DNA of 64,000 nucleotides from positions 248,001-312,000 of the forward strand of contig NZ_JBBPCO010000002.1 of NCBI RefSeq assembly GCF_038070005.1, written 5' to 3'. The DNA is from Thermithiobacillus plumbiphilus. GTDB lineage: Bacteria > Pseudomonadota > Gammaproteobacteria > Acidithiobacillales > Thermithiobacillaceae. The position numbers and the translations under genes were made by a program. Under the pieces are notes generated by a model, which saw only the letters and a program-made list of their open reading frames with translations, had not been told where the DNA came from and did not search any database. Below, one piece after another: positions 7,587 through 17,454 of the stretch (the first letter of the stretch is position 1; every line of letters begins with the position of its first letter).

Positions 7587-8882
7587 ATGGCATCCGAGAA
7601 AATTGCGGTCCCCGCTCAGGGACAGCGGATTACGGTAAACCCCGATTTCAGCCTGAATGTGCCGTCCCGGCCGATCATTCCCTTCATCGAGGGCGATGGC
7701 ATCGGCCTGGACATCACCCCCGCCATGCACCGGGTGGTCAATGCCGCCGTGGAGAAGGCCTACCGGGGAGAGCGCGCCATTGCCTGGATGGAGGTCTTTG
7801 CCGGCGAGAAGGCCTGCGCCGTTTATGGCCAGGATCAATGGCTGCCGGCGGAAACCATGCAGACACTGCAGGACTATGTGGTGTCCATCAAGGGCCCCTT
7901 GACCACGCCGGTGGGTGGCGGCATCCGCAGCCTGAACGTGACCATGCGCCAGGATCTCGATCTTTATGTCTGCCTGCGTCCGGTGCGCTATTTCCAGGGC
8001 ACCCCCAGTCCCGTCAATGACCCCGAACTGGTGGACATGGTGATCTTTCGCGAGAATTCGGAAGACATCTATGCCGGCATCGAATGGCGGGCGGGTTCGC
8101 CGGAGGCCAAGAAGCTGATCGAGTTTCTGCAACAGGAGATGGGGGTCAGCAGCATCCGTTTCCCCGAGACCTCGGGCATCGGCATCAAGCCTGTCTCTTC
8201 GGAGGGCACCAAGCGTCTGGTGCGTCGCGCCATTCAGTACGCCATCACCAACAACCGCGTCTCGGTGACCCTGGTGCACAAGGGTAACATCATGAAGTTT
8301 ACCGAGGGCGCCTTCCGCGACTGGGGCTATGAGCTGGCGGAGACCGAGTTCGCGGATCAGGTCTTTACCTGGCGTCAGTACGAGCGCATCCGCAAGGACG
8401 AGGGCAGGGCGGCTGCCGACACCGCCATGGCTGCCGCCGAGGATGCCGGCAGGATCATCATCAAGGACGTGATTGCCGACAATTTCCTGCAGCAGATCCT
8501 GCTGCGTCCGGCCGAGTACGATGTGGTCGCCACCCTGAACCTCAACGGCGACTACATTTCCGATGCCCTGGCGGCTGAAGTGGGCGGCATCGGCATCGCG
8601 CCTGGCGCCAATCTCTCCGATACCGTGGCGATCTTCGAGGCCACCCACGGCACGGCGCCGGACATCGCCGGCCAGGGCAGGGCCAATCCCGGATCGATCA
8701 TCCTCTCGGCTGAGATGATGCTGCGCCACCTGGGCTGGGACGAGGCTGCCGATCTGATCATCAAGGGGGTCAACGGCGCCATCGAGGCCCGGACGGTCAC
8801 CTATGATTTCGCCCGGCAGATGGAGGACGCCACGGAGGTGTCCACCATGCAGTTTGCCGAGGCCATCGCCGAGAACATGTGA
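7587..8882 (+). CDS. icd: Isocitrate dehydrogenase, predicted NAD-dependent
   Basis: Oxidative decarboxylation of isocitrate to 2-oxoglutarate. The 431-residue protein aligns with E. coli Icd along its length, including [14 protein letters not shown] and the loop ATHGTAP. Cofactor residues differ: where E. coli has Lys344, Tyr345 and Val351 for NADP, this protein has Asp359, Ile360 and Ala366, the pattern of NAD-using enzymes, while Tyr406 and Arg410 keep the E. coli-like Tyr391/Arg395. NAD-dependent Icd is known from Acidithiobacillus thiooxidans. It follows acn by 76 bases and precedes sucC by 89 bases. The enzyme family is certain; NAD preference is inferred from residues. Confidence 0.95.
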   Translation: MASEKIAVPAQGQRITVNPDFSLNVPSRPIIPFIEGDGIGLDITPAMHRVVNAAVEKAYRGERAIAWMEVFAGEKACAVYGQDQWLPAETMQTLQDYVVSIKGPLTTPVGGGIRSLNVTMRQDLDLYVCLRPVRYFQGTPSPVNDPELVDMVIFRENSEDIYAGIEWRAGSPEAKKLIEFLQQEMGVSSIRFPETSGIGIKPVSSEGTKRLVRRAIQYAITNNRVSVTLVHKGNIMKFTEGAFRDWGYELAETEFADQVFTWRQYERIRKDEGRAAADTAMAAAEDAGRIIIKDVIADNFLQQILLRPAEYDVVATLNLNGDYISDALAAEVGGIGIAPGANLSDTVAIFEATHGTAPDIAGQGRANPGSIILSAEMMLRHLGWDEAADLIIKGVNGAIEARTVTYDFARQMEDATEVSTMQFAEAIAENM

Positions 8883-8971
8883 GCTGATCCTAAGAAAGCT
8901 GAGTCTGGCCTTTCCCGGCAACTCAGCCATGTTCTCTGCCAGTTGTCTGTCATTTCGATAAGCGGAAGCGC

Positions 8972-10150
8972 ATGTACCTACACGAATACCAGGCCAAACG
9001 GCTGCTGACGGATTATGGCGTGCCCACACCTGCGGGCCTGCCGGCCTTCTCGGTCAAGGAATCGCTGAACATGGCCCGCGAATTGGGCGGAAGTCGCTGG
9101 GTGGTCAAGGCCCAGCTGCATGCCGGTGGGCGCGGCAAGGTCGGTGGCGTCCGGATCGTGGACTCCATCGCGGAGCTTGAGAAGAGCGCGCAGCAACTGC
9201 TCGGCAGCTCACTGGTCACGCAACAGACCGGGCCCGAGGGCAAGCCGGTATCCGCCCTGCTGATCGAATCTCCCAGCGAGATCCAGCGCGAGCTGTACCT
9301 GAGTGTGCTGGTGGACCGGGCCCGCGCCAGGGTGGTGTTCATCGGCGCCCGTGAAGGCGGCATGGAAATCGAGGAACTGGCTGCCAGGGACCCTGCTGCC
9401 ATCCAGCAGGTGCTGGTGGATCCGATCATCGGCCTGCAGCCCTTCCAGGCACGACAGATGGCCTTTGCGCTCGGGCTTGCCGGGGATCTGGTGGGGCAGA
9501 TGACGCGCATCATGCAGGGGCTCTACCGCCTGCTCACCCAGAAGGACGCGCTACAGGTGGAGATCAATCCCCTGGTGGTCACGGCCGATGGCAAGCTCCT
9601 GGCCCTGGATGCCAAGATCACGCTCGATGACAACGCCGGCTTTCGTCACCCGGAAACCGACAGTCTGCGTGATCCCACCCAGGAGGATGCGCGTGAGCTG
9701 ACCGCGCGCCAGTTCGGGCTGAATTACATCTCGCTGGGGGGCAACATCGGCTGCATGGTCAACGGCGCGGGGCTGGCCATGGCGACCATGGACCTGATCA
9801 AACTCCATGGCGGCGAGCCGGCCAACTTCCTGGATGTCGGTGGCGGGGCCACGGCCGACAAGGTGACCCAGGCATTCAAGCTGATTCTTTCCGATGAGCG
9901 GGTACGGGCCATTCTGGTCAACATCTTTGGAGGCATCATGCGTTGTGACGTCATTGCCGAGGGCATCATCAACGCGGTACGCGAGGTTGGTCTGGAACTG
10001 CCGGTGGTGGTGCGGCTGGAGGGCACTAACGTGGAGCTTGGCAAGCGCATGCTGGCGGAAAGCGGCCTGCGCCTGATTGCGGCGGATGGTCTCACGGATG
10101 CCGCGGTCAAGGCCGTGGAAGCGGCCCGGAGCACTGCCCATGGCCATTAA
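8972..10150 (+). CDS. sucC: Succinyl-CoA ligase [ADP-forming] subunit beta
   Basis: The beta subunit carries the ATP-grasp domain and, with SucD, interconverts succinate, CoA and ATP with succinyl-CoA. At 392 residues it has the usual length. [20 protein letters not shown] is the family start, [17 protein letters not shown] is the nucleotide loop, and [16 protein letters not shown] is the C-terminal signature. Its last 11 bases overlap the small membrane-protein ORF that separates it from sucD, an unusual break in a pair that is normally adjacent. No 2-oxoglutarate dehydrogenase genes are in view, so the enzyme may work in the biosynthetic direction; that is inference. Confidence 0.96.
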   Translation: MYLHEYQAKRLLTDYGVPTPAGLPAFSVKESLNMARELGGSRWVVKAQLHAGGRGKVGGVRIVDSIAELEKSAQQLLGSSLVTQQTGPEGKPVSALLIESPSEIQRELYLSVLVDRARARVVFIGAREGGMEIEELAARDPAAIQQVLVDPIIGLQPFQARQMAFALGLAGDLVGQMTRIMQGLYRLLTQKDALQVEINPLVVTADGKLLALDAKITLDDNAGFRHPETDSLRDPTQEDARELTARQFGLNYISLGGNIGCMVNGAGLAMATMDLIKLHGGEPANFLDVGGGATADKVTQAFKLILSDERVRAILVNIFGGIMRCDVIAEGIINAVREVGLELPVVVRLEGTNVELGKRMLAESGLRLIAADGLTDAAVKAVEAARSTAHGH

Positions 10151-10481
10151 CTTCGCGGCGATACAGGCAGCTCTCAAGATCCTCAAGGAAGCCGGTCCCT
10201 GGATCAATGAGCTGCGTCAGGCCTACGTCAAGCGCGGCGCCAGCGAACCCCAGGCCCAGGCCGCCGCGGAACTGACCATCGTGCTCGAGCAGTTGCTGGA
10301 GAAAAAACTCGAAGACGTACCCAGACGCCAGGACCTGGATCGTTTTCGGCTGGAACTGCTGCGCGAAGTCGCGGGACTGCGCCGGACGGAGACGCAGAAA
10401 TCCACCGTCCTGCCCCTGGTACTGCTCGGGGCCAACCTGATTACGATCATTCTGCTGATAGTGGTGCTGTTGAAGATATGA
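10140..10481 (+). CDS. Small C-terminally membrane-anchored protein between sucC and sucD
   Basis: A 113-residue protein whose ATG lies inside the end of sucC (11-base overlap) and whose stop overlaps the sucD start by four bases, so all three are translationally coupled. Residues 1-85 are amphipathic and charged, likely helical or coiled-coil, with [19 protein letters not shown] in the middle. Residues about 89-112 are one strongly hydrophobic segment ending two residues from the C-terminus, typical of a tail anchor. I do not recognise a family. The position suggests it might tether succinyl-CoA ligase to the membrane or modulate it, but this rests on context alone. Confidence 0.75.
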   Translation: MAINFAAIQAALKILKEAGPWINELRQAYVKRGASEPQAQAAAELTIVLEQLLEKKLEDVPRRQDLDRFRLELLREVAGLRRTETQKSTVLPLVLLGANLITIILLIVVLLKI

Positions 10482-11350
10482 GCATTCTCGTCAATCGTGA
10501 TACCCGGGTGATCTGCCAGGGCTTTACCGGCAAGCAGGGCACCTTCCACTCCGAGCAGGCGATTGCCTACGGCACCCGCATGGTCGGTGGCGTGACCCCG
10601 GGCAAGGGTGGCAGCACGCATCTGGACCTACCGGTGTTTGACACCGTGCGCGATGCGGTGGATGCCACCGGTGCGGATGCGACCGTGATCTATGTGCCTT
10701 CGCCCTTTGCCGCCGACAGCATCCTGGAGGCCTGCGAGGCGGGCATTCCGCTGATCGTCTGCATCACCGAAGGCATACCTGTGCATGACATGCTCAAGGT
10801 CAAGGCCTATCTCCAGCATCATGGCGCGCGTCTGATCGGCCCGAACTGCCCCGGCATCATCACCCCGGGCGCCTGCAAGATCGGCATCATGCCCGGCGCC
10901 ATCCATCAGCCCGGCCGGGTGGGTATCGTCTCGCGTTCGGGCACCCTGACCTACGAGGCGGTGGACCAGACCACCAAGGCCGGACTAGGCCAGAGCACCT
11001 GCATCGGCATCGGCGGTGATCCTTTAATCGGCATGGACTTCATCGAAGTGCTGCAGATGTTCGAGGCCGACCCGCAGACCGAGGCCGTGGTCATGGTCGG
11101 CGAGATCGGTGGCCGGGCGGAAGAGGAGGCTGCGGAATTCATCAAGAATCACATGAGCAAGCCGGTGGTGGGCTTCATCGCCGGCATCACCGCGCCGGCC
11201 GGCAAGCGCATGGGCCATGCCGGAGCCATCATCGATGGCGGCGCCGGCACGGCAGAGGCCAAGTATCGTGCCTTGGAGGCCGCAGGTGTCCGCACCGTGC
11301 GCTCGCCTGCCGATATCGGCGCCAAGGTGGCCGAGGTGCTGGGGGCCTGA
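10478..11350 (+). CDS. sucD: Succinyl-CoA ligase [ADP-forming] subunit alpha
   Basis: The alpha subunit binds CoA and carries the phosphorylated histidine. At 290 residues it matches the family: [21 protein letters not shown] at the start, [17 protein letters not shown], the CoA-binding [11 protein letters not shown], and [17 protein letters not shown] with the active-site His. Its ATG overlaps the stop of the preceding small ORF by four bases. About 90 bases separate it from nadE. Confidence 0.96.
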   Translation: MSILVNRDTRVICQGFTGKQGTFHSEQAIAYGTRMVGGVTPGKGGSTHLDLPVFDTVRDAVDATGADATVIYVPSPFAADSILEACEAGIPLIVCITEGIPVHDMLKVKAYLQHHGARLIGPNCPGIITPGACKIGIMPGAIHQPGRVGIVSRSGTLTYEAVDQTTKAGLGQSTCIGIGGDPLIGMDFIEVLQMFEADPQTEAVVMVGEIGGRAEEEAAEFIKNHMSKPVVGFIAGITAPAGKRMGHAGAIIDGGAGTAEAKYRALEAAGVRTVRSPADIGAKVAEVLGA

Positions 11351-11441
11351 CCCCGGCTTACTCGGGCCGATCTTCTGAAACCCAGCCGGGGCGGAACATG
11401 CTAAATGCTTCTGAGATGTCTCTGATCGGGGTGGTGCAGTC

Positions 11442-13064
11442 GTGAAAGTGGTCATGGCCCAGCTCAACTGCGTGGTCGGTGACATCGAGGGTAATGCCGC
11501 GCGGATTCTGGACGCCGCCGAGATGGCCCATGCCCAGGGCGCAGATCTCCTGGTCACGCCGGAACTGGCCCTGGCGGGCTATCCGCCGGAGGACCTCCTA
11601 CTGCGCCCAGATTTCATCCGTCACTGCGAGCAGCAATTACAGTTGCTGGCCGGCCAGCTTCCGGATCTGAGCGTGATCATCGGCCACCCGCATCGACAGA
11701 CCGGTCAACTCTACAATGCCGCCAGTGTATTACAAGGCGGGCAGGTCAAGGCGACCTATCACAAGCACTGCCTGCCCAACTATGCGGTCTTTGACGAGAA
11801 GCGATATTTTACGGCAGGTTCCCAGGCCTGCGTGGTGGATGTCGCGGGCATACCGGTCGGCATTACCATCTGCGAGGATGGCTGGTGTGGCGATTCGCCT
11901 TTCATCGCTGCCAGGACTGCCGGTGCCGAATTGCTGGTGAACCTCAACGCCTCTCCCTACCATATCGACAAGCAGCGCCTGCGCGAGGATACCCTGGCCA
12001 GCCGCGCCCGCAATGTGAATCTACCGCTGGTCTACGTCAATCTTGTCGGCGGCCAGGATGAACTCGTGTTTGACGGGGGTTCCTTCGTGCTCGATGCCGA
12101 GGGCCTGATCACTCAGCGCGCGCCGGCCTGCGAGGAGGGGGTGTTTGTGGCCTCCTTCGAGCGCCAGCAAGGAACCTTGCAGCCCGTGCCGGGTCCGATG
12201 TCTCCCCTGGGCTCGGTCGAGGAGCAGGTCTATGCCGCATTGCGGCTTGGCATTGGCGATTACGTCGAAAAGAATGGTTTTCGCGGGGTGGTGCTGGGGC
12301 TTTCCGGCGGCATCGACTCGGCCCTGACTCTCGCCATTGCCGTCGATGCCCTGGGGGCTGATCGGGTCGAGGCGGTGATGATGCCGTCCGCCTATACCAG
12401 TGACATGAGCCTGGAGGATGCCCGTGCCGAGGCCGAGATGCTGGGCGTGCGTTACAGTGTCATTCCCATTGGAGCGATCTTCAAAGCCTTTGAAGATACC
12501 CTGGCGGCGGAATTCGCCGGTCTTGCCGCAGACGTCACCGAGGAAAACATCCAGGCCCGGATCCGTGGCAATCTGTTGATGGCCATCTCCAACAAGAAGG
12601 GATTCATGGTCCTGACCACCGGCAACAAGAGCGAGATGGCGGTGGGCTATGCCACGCTCTACGGCGACATGGCCGGGGGCTTCGCCGCGATCAAGGACGT
12701 CCCGAAGACGCTGGTGTACCGGCTGGCGCAATACCGCAATCTATCCGGGCTCGTGATCCCCGAGCGGGTCATCACCCGGCCGCCCTCGGCCGAACTGCGG
12801 CCAGACCAGAAGGACTCCGACAGCCTGCCGCCTTACGACATCCTCGATCCCATCATCGAGGCCTATGTGGAACAGGATCGCTCGGCAGCGGAAATCATGA
12901 GTTTGGGTTATCCTGAAGAAACCGTCCGGCGCGTGCTGCGCCTGATCGACATCAACGAGTACAAGCGGCGCCAGGCCGCGCCCGGCGTGCGCATCAGTGC
13001 GCGGGCCTTCGGCAAGGACAGGCGCTACCCCATCACCAATCGTTACCGGACCTGGAAAGCCTGA
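11442..13064 (+). CDS. nadE: Glutamine-dependent NAD+ synthetase
   Basis: Makes NAD from nicotinate adenine dinucleotide, ATP and glutamine. The N-terminal nitrilase-type glutaminase domain (about residues 1-245) shows the Glu-Lys-Cys triad: E41 in VTPELALAGYPPEDLL, K108 in YHKHCLPNYAVFDEKRYF and C144 in ITICEDGWCGD. The C-terminal synthetase domain has the PP-loop LGLSGGIDSALTLAIAVDAL. At 540 residues it is full length. The start is a GTG at 11442. It is followed after 15 bases by a PII gene, a meaningful pairing because PII proteins are known to bind and regulate glutamine-dependent NadE in some proteobacteria. Confidence 0.95.
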   Translation: MKVVMAQLNCVVGDIEGNAARILDAAEMAHAQGADLLVTPELALAGYPPEDLLLRPDFIRHCEQQLQLLAGQLPDLSVIIGHPHRQTGQLYNAASVLQGGQVKATYHKHCLPNYAVFDEKRYFTAGSQACVVDVAGIPVGITICEDGWCGDSPFIAARTAGAELLVNLNASPYHIDKQRLREDTLASRARNVNLPLVYVNLVGGQDELVFDGGSFVLDAEGLITQRAPACEEGVFVASFERQQGTLQPVPGPMSPLGSVEEQVYAALRLGIGDYVEKNGFRGVVLGLSGGIDSALTLAIAVDALGADRVEAVMMPSAYTSDMSLEDARAEAEMLGVRYSVIPIGAIFKAFEDTLAAEFAGLAADVTEENIQARIRGNLLMAISNKKGFMVLTTGNKSEMAVGYATLYGDMAGGFAAIKDVPKTLVYRLAQYRNLSGLVIPERVITRPPSAELRPDQKDSDSLPPYDILDPIIEAYVEQDRSAAEIMSLGYPEETVRRVLRLIDINEYKRRQAAPGVRISARAFGKDRRYPITNRYRTWKA

Positions 13065-13418
<354 letters not shown>

Positions 13419-13537
13419 TGACATACGGCGCCGCAGGCGCTGGGCTCCAAGCGGCGCTTCAGGGCTAGTAAGCAGGATCTGGCCGCAGGGTCCTGTTGTC
13501 CCCCTTGAATATCCCTGTTATTTCCCGCAGCTTCAGG

Positions 13538-13543
13538 TATAAT
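13538..13543 (+). promoter_or_regulatory. TATAAT -10 element upstream of the helicase gene
   Basis: A perfect TATAAT sits in the 246-base gap between glnB and the DEAD-box helicase gene, about 120 bases before the helicase ATG. No good -35 element is visible at the right distance, so the promoter is only partly supported. The rest of the gap holds no ORF that I can support. Confidence 0.4.
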
Positions 13544-13664
13544 ATGCATTCCGTACGCTAACCAATCGCGCGTACCGGCCATCGTATCGATTTCTCCCTA
13601 TTCGAATCGTCAGCCTCGATTGGTGTCACTCAGCTTGAGCGGCAGGCCGTCGCTGGAGCAATAC

Positions 13665-15053
13665 ATGACATCTGAACTGACCTTTGCCAGCCTTGAGCTG
13701 GTACAACCCCTTTTGCGTGCCATCCAGGATGCGGGCTACAGCACGCCCACGCCCATCCAGGCCCAGGCGATCCCGCTGGTGCTCAAGGGTGGCGACCTGC
13801 TGGCCGCTGCCCAGACCGGCACCGGCAAGACCGCAGGCTTTACCCTGCCCATCCTGCAGATTCTCTCGGAAAGGCCCGGCAAGCCAGCCAGCATCGGCCG
13901 TCCGCGCTGCCTGATTCTCACCCCAACCCGTGAACTGGCCGCCCAGGTCGAGGAGTCGGTCAAGACCTACGGCAAGTATCTGGACCTGAAGTCACTGGTG
14001 ATGTTCGGCGGGGTCAACATCAACCCGCAGATCACCGCCTTGCGGGGCCGGATCGATATCCTCGTTGCCACCCCGGGAAGGCTGCTGGATCACCTTGCCC
14101 AGAAGACCCTGGATCTGTCGCATATCGAGATTCTGGTGCTGGACGAGGCCGACCGCATGCTGGACATGGGCTTCATCCGTGACATCCGCCGCGTGCTGGC
14201 CGTGTTGCCGAAGAAGCGGCAGAACCTGCTGTTCTCCGCGACCTTCTCGGAGGAGATCAAGACCCTGGCTGCCGGCCTGCTCAACAATCCAGCCTGCGTC
14301 GAGGTGGCGCGCCGCAATGCCGCTTCCGAACTGGTGCAGCAGAGCGTGCATCTGGTGGCGCGCGAGCACAAGCGTGAGCTGTTGCACCACCTGATTCGCC
14401 AGCATGACTGGAAACAGGTGCTGGTATTCACCCGCACCAAGCATGGCGCCAACCGCCTGGCCGAGAAGCTCGCCAGGGACGGCATCCCCGCAGCCGCCAT
14501 CCACGGCAACAAGAGCCAGGCGGCGCGAACACGCGCCCTGTCGCAGTTCAAGGATGGCAGTCTGCCGGTGCTGGTGGCCACGGATATCGCCGCGCGCGGT
14601 CTGGACATCGACCAACTGCCGCAGGTGGTCAACTTCGAACTGCCGAATGTGCCCGAGGATTATGTGCACCGCATCGGCCGCACCGGTCGCGCAGGCAGTT
14701 CGGGTGCTGCGGTATCTCTGGTGGACCATGAAGAACTCAAGCTTCTCACCCAGATCGAAAAGCTCATGAAGCGTCCGATCGAACGTGTCGAAACGAGGAA
14801 CTTCGTGGCGCCTTCGGCCGCGGACATCGCGGCGGAAGCCCGCGCCGACCGCCGCCCGCCCGTAGCGGCGCAGCCCAAGCGCCAGGCAGCACCGGCGCGC
14901 GGCAATGAGGCAAACCGGGCTCCCCGCAGCGCGGCGCCGCAGCCCGGTCGTGCAGGTATCGCCAACCGTCCGGTAGCACCAGAACAGAACCGCAACCAGC
15001 GCCCGGCCGGCGCCGCACGTCAGCCTGCCAGCCAGGGCCGCCGGGGCCGATAA
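13665..15053 (+). CDS. rhlE: DEAD-box ATP-dependent RNA helicase, RhlE-like
   Basis: A 462-residue RNA helicase with the full motif set: the Q motif with [13 protein letters not shown], motif [13 protein letters not shown], motif [15 protein letters not shown], motif [14 protein letters not shown], and the C-terminal motifs [13 protein letters not shown] and [12 protein letters not shown]. After about residue 375 comes a basic, Ala/Pro/Arg-rich disordered tail, common in RhlE and important for RNA binding in that family. The start is the ATG at 13665, with GGAG about eight bases upstream; the open frame extends further up but without similarity. It likely acts in ribosome maturation or RNA decay at low temperature. 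A terminator follows at 15086. Confidence 0.92.
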   Translation: MTSELTFASLELVQPLLRAIQDAGYSTPTPIQAQAIPLVLKGGDLLAAAQTGTGKTAGFTLPILQILSERPGKPASIGRPRCLILTPTRELAAQVEESVKTYGKYLDLKSLVMFGGVNINPQITALRGRIDILVATPGRLLDHLAQKTLDLSHIEILVLDEADRMLDMGFIRDIRRVLAVLPKKRQNLLFSATFSEEIKTLAAGLLNNPACVEVARRNAASELVQQSVHLVAREHKRELLHHLIRQHDWKQVLVFTRTKHGANRLAEKLARDGIPAAAIHGNKSQAARTRALSQFKDGSLPVLVATDIAARGLDIDQLPQVVNFELPNVPEDYVHRIGRTGRAGSSGAAVSLVDHEELKLLTQIEKLMKRPIERVETRNFVAPSAADIAAEARADRRPPVAAQPKRQAAPARGNEANRAPRSAAPQPGRAGIANRPVAPEQNRNQRPAGAARQPASQGRRGR

Positions 15054-15085
15054 AGGCTCAGGCGCCTCTCACCGAAACAAGGATC

Positions 15086-15125
15086 GCCGGGCTCCAGGAT
15101 CTGCCACTGGAACCCGGCTTTCTTT
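15086..15125 (+). terminator. Rho-independent terminator of the helicase gene
   Basis: GCCGGG and TCCAG pair with CTGGA and CCCGGC around a nine-base loop, with one C-A mismatch in the stem, followed by TTTCTTT. It lies 32 bases after the helicase stop and separates it from the convergent nitroreductase gene. Confidence 0.8.
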
Positions 15126-15164
15126 GCCCAGACGCCGCGGTCTGGATATTGCTGGTGGGGATGA

Positions 15165-15686
15165 CTAGTACCGGCTGACCATCTCGCCCAGGGGGCGACG
15201 CGGGCTGGGCTCGGGAATTTCGGAGGGATAACCGAGAGTGAGCATGGCGACGGGTTCGAGCGCCTCGGGGATATCGAGAATGCTGCGGACCTGCTTTTCG
15301 TCGAAGTAGCCTACCCAGGCCGAGGCCAGGCCGGCAGCAACGGCCGCGAGCTGGGCATAGGAGGCGGCGATGGTGGCGTCCTGGATGGCGTAGAGCTGGC
15401 GACCCCGATCGCCAAACTCCCTGGACGAGCGCTCGGGATCGGTGCTGAAGACGAGACAGGCCGGTGCCTGTCTGATGAATTCCTGCTGCTGGGCCGCCTG
15501 GGAAAGCTGCTGCAGGCAGGTCTCATCGGTAATGACATGGATATGATAGGCCTGCAGGTCGCCCGCCGAGGGCGCGGCAGTGGCCATTTCCAGTATGGCG
15601 TGGAGCTTTTCGGCCTCGACCGGCGTATTCTGGCGGTACTGTCTGACCGAGTGCCGGTGTCTTACCGTGGCAAAGAAGTCCCACAT
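15165..15686 (-). CDS. Nitroreductase-family FMN protein
   Basis: A 173-residue single-domain nitroreductase fold protein. RHRHSVRQYRQNTPVE at residues 9-24 holds the FMN phosphate-binding Arg/Ser pair, AAPSAGDLQAYHIHVI is the second FMN contact region, and LTLGYPSEIP followed by RRPLGEMV is the usual C-terminal pattern. Family members reduce nitroaromatics, quinones or flavins with NAD(P)H, and some are dehydrogenases in cofactor synthesis; the substrate cannot be assigned. It ends convergent with the helicase gene and lies nine bases upstream of bamD on the same strand. Confidence 0.85.
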   Translation of the reverse strand: MWDFFATVRHRHSVRQYRQNTPVEAEKLHAILEMATAAPSAGDLQAYHIHVITDETCLQQLSQAAQQQEFIRQAPACLVFSTDPERSSREFGDRGRQLYAIQDATIAASYAQLAAVAAGLASAWVGYFDEKQVRSILDIPEALEPVAMLTLGYPSEIPEPSPRRPLGEMVSRY

Positions 15687-15695
15687 GCGATCCCC

Positions 15696-16454
15696 CTAAC
15701 TGGTCGGGATGTTGCCGAGCTGACGTAAAAATGCACTGTTGGGATAATTCTTTCGAAGAATGCTGGCCGTGTCGCTGGCAAGCTGCGGCAGGCCCAGGGC
15801 CGCGTAGGACCTTGCCATGATGGCCAGTGCCTCTTCGCGGGCGGGGGTCAACTGGTAGGTGGTGACCACCTGCTTGCTGCGGTTTGCTGCCGCGACATAG
15901 GCGCCGCGCGCGAAGTAGTAGCGGGCGACATCAAGCTCGTGTTCGCCAAGAATGTCCAGTGCCTTGGCCATGCGCAGGCGGGCGTCGGCCGCATAAATGC
16001 TGGCCGGATAGCGTGTAATCAGCAGGTTGAAGGTGTCAAAGGCATTGCGGGCCGGTTGCGGGTCGCGTACTGCACCCTCGATGGCCTGGTAATAGGCCAG
16101 CCCGCGCAGGTAATAGGCATAATCAACGCGCGGATGGGTCGGATGCAGCTTGATGAAGCGGTCGGCGGCGGTTACGGCTGCTGCGGATTCGCCCATCTTG
16201 TAATAGCTGTATGCCACATTGAGCTGGGCCTGCTCGGCGTGGCGCCCATAGGGAAAGCGCGATTCGAGCTCTTCGAACTTCTCGATGGCGGTCTGGTAGT
16301 TGCCGGCCTTGAAAGGCTTCTCGGCTTCGGCATAGAGCCGCTCCACCGAGGCGTCACTGCTGGCCTCGGTTTTGTCCGGGGATGATGCGCAACCGCTCAT
16401 CAGGCCCGCGCCTAGTGCCATCACCATGGAAAAACGGATAAGATATTTGATCAT
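15696..16454 (-). CDS. bamD: Outer membrane assembly lipoprotein BamD
   Basis: An essential part of the BAM complex that inserts beta-barrel proteins in the outer membrane. The 252-residue product has a lipoprotein signal peptide ending LMSGC (lipidated Cys22) and then TPR repeats, including EKFEELESRFPYGRHAEQAQ and the BamD-typical HPTHPRVDYAYYLRGLAYY. It is divergent from rluD with their first ATG codons overlapping at 16452-16455, the same bamD/rluD arrangement as in E. coli. Confidence 0.94.
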   Translation of the reverse strand: MIKYLIRFSMVMALGAGLMSGCASSPDKTEASSDASVERLYAEAEKPFKAGNYQTAIEKFEELESRFPYGRHAEQAQLNVAYSYYKMGESAAAVTAADRFIKLHPTHPRVDYAYYLRGLAYYQAIEGAVRDPQPARNAFDTFNLLITRYPASIYAADARLRMAKALDILGEHELDVARYYFARGAYVAAANRSKQVVTTYQLTPAREEALAIMARSYAALGLPQLASDTASILRKNYPNSAFLRQLGNIPTS

Positions 16455-16482
16455 GGACTTAACTTATCATAATTCTGATGCA

Positions 16483-17454
16483 ATGGAAGAGGGGCAGCAA
16501 CTGCTGACCCTCGAACTGCCCCCTGAAGTCATGGGTTTGCGCCTGGATCAGGCACTGACCCAGATATTCTCCGACCATACCCGGGCCCAGATCCAGACCT
16601 GGCTGCGGGACAATCGCGTCACGGTGGACGAAAAGCCGGGCAAGGCCAGCCAGCGCGTGCTGGGCATGGAGCAGGTGCGGGTGCTGGTTCCGGAACCGGA
16701 GTCGGGCGACTGGGCCGCGGAAGACATTCCGCTTGATATCTGCTTCGAGGATGAGGATATCCTGGTCATCAACAAGCCCGCAGGGCTCGTCACGCATCCG
16801 GCGCCTGGCAATCGCGAGGGCACGCTGCTCAATGCCATCGTGCATCATGCCCCGGCATGCGCCACCCTGGCGCGGGCCGGCATCGTGCATCGTCTGGACA
16901 AGGACACTTCAGGACTGCTGGTCGTCGCCAAAAGCGAGGCCGCCCGGCAGGATTTGATTGACCAACTCGCCGCGCGCGAAGTGACCCGCGAATACCGGGC
17001 GCTGGTGGTGGGCGCCCTCACCGGTGGTGGCCGGATCGAGGCGCCGATCGGCCGTCATCCGCTGGACCGCAAGCGCATGGGTGTGGTCGGCAGCGGCAAG
17101 CCGGCGGTGACGCATTACCGCATCGCTGAACGCTTTCCGCGCCATACCCTGCTGAAAGTCCGGCTGGAAACCGGGCGTACCCACCAGATTCGCGTGCACA
17201 TGGCCTATATGCATCACCCGATCGTTGGTGATCCGGTCTATGGCGGGCGGCAGATGGTGCCACCTGGCCTGAACGAGGCGCAGCAGGAGCAGTGGCGCAG
17301 CTTCCGACGCCAGGCCCTGCATGCCGCGCACCTGGCCTTCATGCATCCGCGTACCGGCGAATATCTGAGCTGGAGCGCGCCGCTACCAAAGGACTTCGAG
17401 CAGATCCTGCAGCTTTTGCGCGAGGTGAAGGCCGCTTCGGAAGACAAGGCATGA
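16483..17454 (+). CDS. rluD: 23S rRNA pseudouridine synthase RluD
   Basis: Modifies uridines in helix 69 of 23S rRNA. An N-terminal S4 RNA-binding domain (GLRLDQALTQIFSDHTRAQI) is followed by the RluA-type catalytic domain with the active-site Asp in IVHRLDKDTSGLLVVAKS and the motif ETGRTHQIRVHMAY. Two starts are possible: the ATG at 16453, overlapping the bamD start on the other strand, or the ATG at 16483 used here, which leaves 28 bases between the genes and puts the S4 domain about 17 residues in. The stop overlaps the pgeF start by four bases. Confidence 0.92.
   Translation: MEEGQQLLTLELPPEVMGLRLDQALTQIFSDHTRAQIQTWLRDNRVTVDEKPGKASQRVLGMEQVRVLVPEPESGDWAAEDIPLDICFEDEDILVINKPAGLVTHPAPGNREGTLLNAIVHHAPACATLARAGIVHRLDKDTSGLLVVAKSEAARQDLIDQLAAREVTREYRALVVGALTGGGRIEAPIGRHPLDRKRMGVVGSGKPAVTHYRIAERFPRHTLLKVRLETGRTHQIRVHMAYMHHPIVGDPVYGGRQMVPPGLNEAQQEQWRSFRRQALHAAHLAFMHPRTGEYLSWSAPLPKDFEQILQLLREVKAASEDKA

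Noticed and set aside
11350-11400. CCCCGGCT/AGCCGGGG inverted repeat between sucD and nadE, considered as a terminator
   Set aside because: The loop is about 26 bases and no T-run follows.
13428-13470. GCGCCGC/GCGGCGC inverted repeat after glnB, considered as a terminator
   Set aside because: Loop of 16 bases and no T-run; not a convincing terminator.
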